10,739 nucleotides of DNA from Anaerolineales bacterium UBA4826. Its GTDB lineage: Bacteria; Chloroflexota; Anaerolineae; UBA4142. Positions 8,148 to 10,739 of this stretch are shown here, piece by piece. The DNA lies in the NCBI GenBank assembly GCA_002400365.1, contig DHFK01000143.1, positions 3,073 through 13,811 of the forward strand. The letters are read 5' to 3'. Every line of letters starts with the position of its first letter. The stretch's first letter is position 1. The notes below the pieces were generated by a model. It was given only the letters and a program-made list of their open reading frames with translations. It did not search any database and was not told the origin of the DNA. The translations under genes were made by a program, and so were the position numbers.

Positions 8148-9815
8148 CCGCAAGTCCCACGTTTCCAGTCGCTCGTACCCGTCCGTGATCGCGTAGGAAC
8201 GCTGGACATTCGGCTTGGTCAGGGTGGCGCGGACAGACCACCACAGCGGCGTGATCACCACGTTGTCTTCGACCAGCATCTTCTCTGCCGCGCGATATAA
8301 GGCGCGACGTTTGGTGACATCTACCTCGCGCGCGGCGTTATCTACCGCCTGATCGTACGCCAGACTGATCCAGCGGGTGAAATTGTCCGGCGATTTCGAT
8401 TTGAACACCTCGGCGAAATTCGCGGCTTCGGGGTAATACGCGCAATACCCCAGCCGAAAAATCTGCGGTGGATCATCGCGCAGCATTTGCGTGTAACTCT
8501 TCCAATCGAGCGCGCTGATGCGCACCTCGACGCCGAGATTGTTCTTCCACATCTGCGAAATCGTTTCCGCGATCCGTTGGTGCGTGTCGTTCGTGTTCAC
8601 CGCCAACGTGATCGCGGGCAGCCGCTTGGTGCGACCATCGTAACCCGCCTGACGCAGATCATCGCGCGCGTGATTCGCGTTGAACGCGACGCCGAGCGTA
8701 TCGGAAATATCCGGGGACGCAAAAACACCGGCGCGCGTGAACCCGCGCGCCGGCTCGCCCAGTTTGACGACGGAACTCACGAGCGTCTCGCGATCAATCG
8801 CGGCGGTGAACGCCCGGCGGACGCGCGGATCGTTGAACGGCGCTTTGGTCGTGTTGAAACCATAGTAATGCGCGCACAGCGTCGGCGCGATCTGCATCTG
8901 TTTGCTCAAGAACGGATCTTCGCGCAACTGCTCCACATCGTCCGGCGAAAGACCGCCGTACGGGTCGAGCGAATCGAGATCGCCTTGTTTGTATTCGTCG
9001 AGCGCGGTCGCGGTATCGGCGATCATCGCAAAGCGGATGCGCTGGATGCGCACCGCGCCGGCGTCGTACCAGTACGGATTCCGTTGCAGAATGATCTCGC
9101 GGTTGTGCGACCAGCGCTCTAGCACGTACGGGCCGTTCGTCCACAAGTTGCCCGGCTCGGTCCACAGCACGCCGCCCTGCTCGACCGATTCGCGCGGCTG
9201 GGTACGCGCCAGCCACGTACTGACGATGGTTGGAAAATAACTCGCGGGACGCGTCAGAATAAAACGCACGGTCGTATCGTCCATCGCCTGTACACCCAGG
9301 CTGGCGAATAGTTGCTGAAATTCCGCGTCGCTCGTCTGCTTTGGGTCAGCCGCGCGCAATTGTTGCGCGCCGCGAATCAACGCTTCGAACTTGTACGCAA
9401 AGCCAGAGCCGACGCGCGGATCGAACACGCGGCGCACGCTGTACACGACGTCTTGCGCGGTGACATTGCGCTTGGCGTCAATCACGTTCGTCACGGGGTT
9501 GTAGCGCACCCACAGCGCATCGCCGCGCAGTTTGAATTCCCAAATGAGACCATCGGTCGAAACCGCCCACGCCGTGGCGAGCGCGTGCTGCGGCGCGCCG
9601 GTGGCAGGATCGGTGTCTACAAGACTGGCAAAAATCATCCGCGCGATTTGCTGCGAGCCGGGATCGGTCGCGAGTGCGGGATCAAGCGTCGCCGGTTCGC
9701 TGCCGAGGTTGAGGTTCAAGTTGCGCGCGACGGTTTCCGCGACGCTGCGGCAACCGAGGAGGGTGAGGAAGAAAACCAGGACAAGGATAACAAAAAACTG
9801 AAGTGGAGAGCGCAT
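8145..9815 (-). CDS. Peptide ABC transporter substrate-binding lipoprotein (SBP-1)
   Basis: This is a family 5 solute-binding protein and the first transporter gene in transcription order. From the ATG at 9815 it has 556 residues. The N-terminus is a short lipoprotein signal: MRSPLQ, hydrophobic FFVILVLVFFLTLL, then LLGC with the lipidated Cys at 22. The binding domain starts at about residue 32 (LNLNLGSEPATLDPAL) and includes NVTAQDVVYSVRRVFDP and VRRAFTAAIDRETLVS. Unlike the other two binding proteins it has almost no linker. An in-frame GTG at 9830 would add 5 residues; neither start has a clear Shine-Dalgarno, and I prefer the ATG because it gives the usual short n-region. The PIN gene stops at 9843, 12 nt before the GTG, so co-transcription and coupling are possible. 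Its stop codon is the first triplet of an inverted repeat. Cys314 and Cys458 correspond to Cys364 and Cys513 of SBP-3. Confidence 0.93.
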   Translation of the reverse strand: MRSPLQFFVILVLVFFLTLLGCRSVAETVARNLNLNLGSEPATLDPALATDPGSQQIARMIFASLVDTDPATGAPQHALATAWAVSTDGLIWEFKLRGDALWVRYNPVTNVIDAKRNVTAQDVVYSVRRVFDPRVGSGFAYKFEALIRGAQQLRAADPKQTSDAEFQQLFASLGVQAMDDTTVRFILTRPASYFPTIVSTWLARTQPRESVEQGGVLWTEPGNLWTNGPYVLERWSHNREIILQRNPYWYDAGAVRIQRIRFAMIADTATALDEYKQGDLDSLDPYGGLSPDDVEQLREDPFLSKQMQIAPTLCAHYYGFNTTKAPFNDPRVRRAFTAAIDRETLVSSVVKLGEPARGFTRAGVFASPDISDTLGVAFNANHARDDLRQAGYDGRTKRLPAITLAVNTNDTHQRIAETISQMWKNNLGVEVRISALDWKSYTQMLRDDPPQIFRLGYCAYYPEAANFAEVFKSKSPDNFTRWISLAYDQAVDNAAREVDVTKRRALYRAAEKMLVEDNVVITPLWWSVRATLTKPNVQRSYAITDGYERLETWDLR

Positions 9816-9842
9816 CTGCGGGGATGTCACGGCGACTGGACA

Positions 9843-10346
9843 CTATCTGTCCGCGGCTTGATCCAGATCGGCATGTTCGTATGGGTTTTCGACTGCAAGC
9901 CCGCCGGCTTGCGCGGCTTTCAAGAGCGTATTGTCGCCGGTGACAAAGACGAGAGAAAAACCACTTGCCCGGAGCGCGTCGTTTGCGTGAACAGCAAGCG
10001 CAAGCTGAACAGCATCGTAGGCTTTCAGAGGATGTTGCTGAGTCAGTTCTGCTGCTGCAAGGATTAGCGCAGGTGTGATGTGGACCAAATCATATTCGGT
10101 TCGAAACTCGGCAATAGATTTTCGGTACGCAAGATCAGTAATTCGTTTTGAAATCACGTTTCTTCGCGCGAGGACTGAGAATGCAGCCGCCACCTCGGCA
10201 ACGGCAATGTCGCCAATAGTGATTAGGTTTAGTTTCTCGCCGATGTCTGTGTCATGCGCGTCGCACAATTGGCGAATCCAACTACTCCCTGGTTCATCAA
10301 CATAGCGCTTGACGATCGCACTCGAATCCAAGTAGTAGACTGCCAT
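9843..10346 (-). CDS. vapC: VapC-family PIN-domain ribonuclease, probable toxin
   Basis: PIN-domain proteins of this type are Mg2+-dependent RNases, often toxins that cleave tRNA or rRNA and are held in check by a partner antitoxin. The 167-residue protein opens with VYYLDSSAIVKRY, a textbook PIN start. It keeps the acidic set Asp7, Glu51, Asp111 (in KAYDAVQLA) and Asp138 (in VTGDNTLLKAA), so it should be catalytically competent. I chose the ATG at 10346, 4 nt after the stop of the upstream small gene; nine further upstream codons are open but would overlap that gene. The tight spacing indicates translational coupling in a toxin-antitoxin operon. The SBP-1 gene follows closely. The RNA target is unknown. 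A non-toxin PIN nuclease role is possible but less likely given the partner gene. Confidence 0.88.
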   Translation of the reverse strand: MAVYYLDSSAIVKRYVDEPGSSWIRQLCDAHDTDIGEKLNLITIGDIAVAEVAAAFSVLARRNVISKRITDLAYRKSIAEFRTEYDLVHITPALILAAAELTQQHPLKAYDAVQLALAVHANDALRASGFSLVFVTGDNTLLKAAQAGGLAVENPYEHADLDQAADR

Positions 10347-10350
10347 TGGA

Positions 10351-10698
10351 CTAACCTCGCATTTCGTGGACAAGCTGAGACAGAGGCGTGTCTAGGCGCA
10401 CGCGGCGCAAGGTCTCCTCGACTTGGCGTTTTTCCTCCTCTGGCAAAACATTCCACTCAGCCGCAAGCCGGTTCTCCTCAAGTGTCATCTCACGCGTGAT
10501 ACCGCCACGGCGGAGAATATCACGCGCACGCTCTCGTTCTGAAATATGGTCTTGGCGTAGCCGCGGTGAGGGTGATTGGCGCTTACGTCTGACAATGCGC
10601 CGTTTACCGTTCCCGCGTTCTTCCAGACGCGCGACTTTTTTCTTAAGCGTTTCAACTTCCCGTTGCAAGCGTTTGAGTTCGGTTATTGTTGTTGCCAT
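10351..10698 (-). CDS. Small coiled-coil/basic protein, candidate antitoxin of the PIN toxin
   Basis: I do not recognise this 115-residue protein by family. Its N-terminus forms a heptad coiled coil, with L8, L11, V15, L18, V22 and L25 at alternating 3/4 spacing. A strongly basic stretch follows (about 31-40, KRRIVRRKRQ). The C-terminal half is charged and helical, with PEEEKRQVEETLRRV (86-100) and LSQLVHEMRG at the end. The start at 10698 has AGAGG 6 nt upstream; an in-frame ATG at 10719 lies before that signal. The stop is 4 nt before the PIN gene, the layout of an antitoxin-toxin pair. The likely role is to dimerise, bind the operon promoter through the basic patch and mask the PIN active site with the C-terminus. 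That role is inferred from position and composition; I see no clear ribbon-helix-helix, AbrB or Phd motif. Confidence 0.72.
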   Translation of the reverse strand: MATTITELKRLQREVETLKKKVARLEERGNGKRRIVRRKRQSPSPRLRQDHISERERARDILRRGGITREMTLEENRLAAEWNVLPEEEKRQVEETLRRVRLDTPLSQLVHEMRG

Positions 10699-10702
10699 CC
10701 TA

Positions 10703-10709
10703 CACCTCT
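10703..10709 (-). promoter_or_regulatory. Ribosome binding site of the candidate antitoxin (decides the start)
   Basis: AGAGGTG on the minus strand, with its AGAGG core 6 nt before the ATG at 10698, supports this codon over the in-frame ATG at 10719. Confidence 0.6.
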
Positions 10710-10717
10710 TGCCGCCC

Positions 10718-10723
10718 ATTTTA
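10718..10723 (-). promoter_or_regulatory. Possible -10 element of the toxin-antitoxin operon
   Basis: TAAAAT on the minus strand (5 of 6 to TATAAT) stands about 20 nt before the ATG at 10698. A matching -35 element would fall at about 10741-10746, outside the window, so it cannot be confirmed. Confidence 0.3.
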
Positions 10724-10739
10724 CCCCATCCCGCGCCGC

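Overview
The window reads as one accessory and transport locus of a GC-rich bacterium. The best guess is Chloroflexota (Anaerolineae-like). The reasons are the Ala/Pro/Thr-rich linkers behind the lipid anchor of the binding proteins, the style of the binding proteins, and the palindromic spacers built from simple repeats. This placement is an inference from sequence style and was not checked by a search. Every gene I can support lies on the minus strand, so transcription runs from right to left. The long plus-strand open frames are antisense shadows of these genes.

Right end (9843-10698): a two-gene toxin-antitoxin-like module. A 115-aa coiled-coil/basic protein (candidate antitoxin) is followed 4 nt later by a VapC-family PIN-domain protein that keeps all four acidic active-site residues.

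Centre (1926-9815): an oligopeptide/dipeptide-type ABC importer. In transcription order it has a lipoprotein binding protein (SBP-1, starting about 12-27 nt after the PIN stop), a second binding protein with a membrane anchor (SBP-2, with its own sigma70-like promoter), permeases DppB and DppC (stop and start overlap as TGATG), and ATPases DppD and DppF (each with Walker A, Walker B, signature, and an identical CX5CX6CX17C tail).

Left end (<1-1652): a third binding protein (SBP-3, lipoprotein), cut by the window edge after about 550 codons. A very good promoter and a roughly 200-nt leader precede it.

The binding proteins would capture peptides or similar solutes outside the membrane, DppBC form the channel, and DppDF power it. 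Three receptors feeding one channel suggests a widened or switchable substrate range.

The most unusual structural feature is in the spacers. Each non-overlapping junction from SBP-1 to DppD holds an imperfect inverted repeat that begins at, or within a few bases of, the upstream stop codon. The four repeats have unrelated sequences. After DppF a single possible arm remains. None has a U-tract, so they are not ordinary terminators.

I saw no tRNA, rRNA, CRISPR array, transposase or replication origin.
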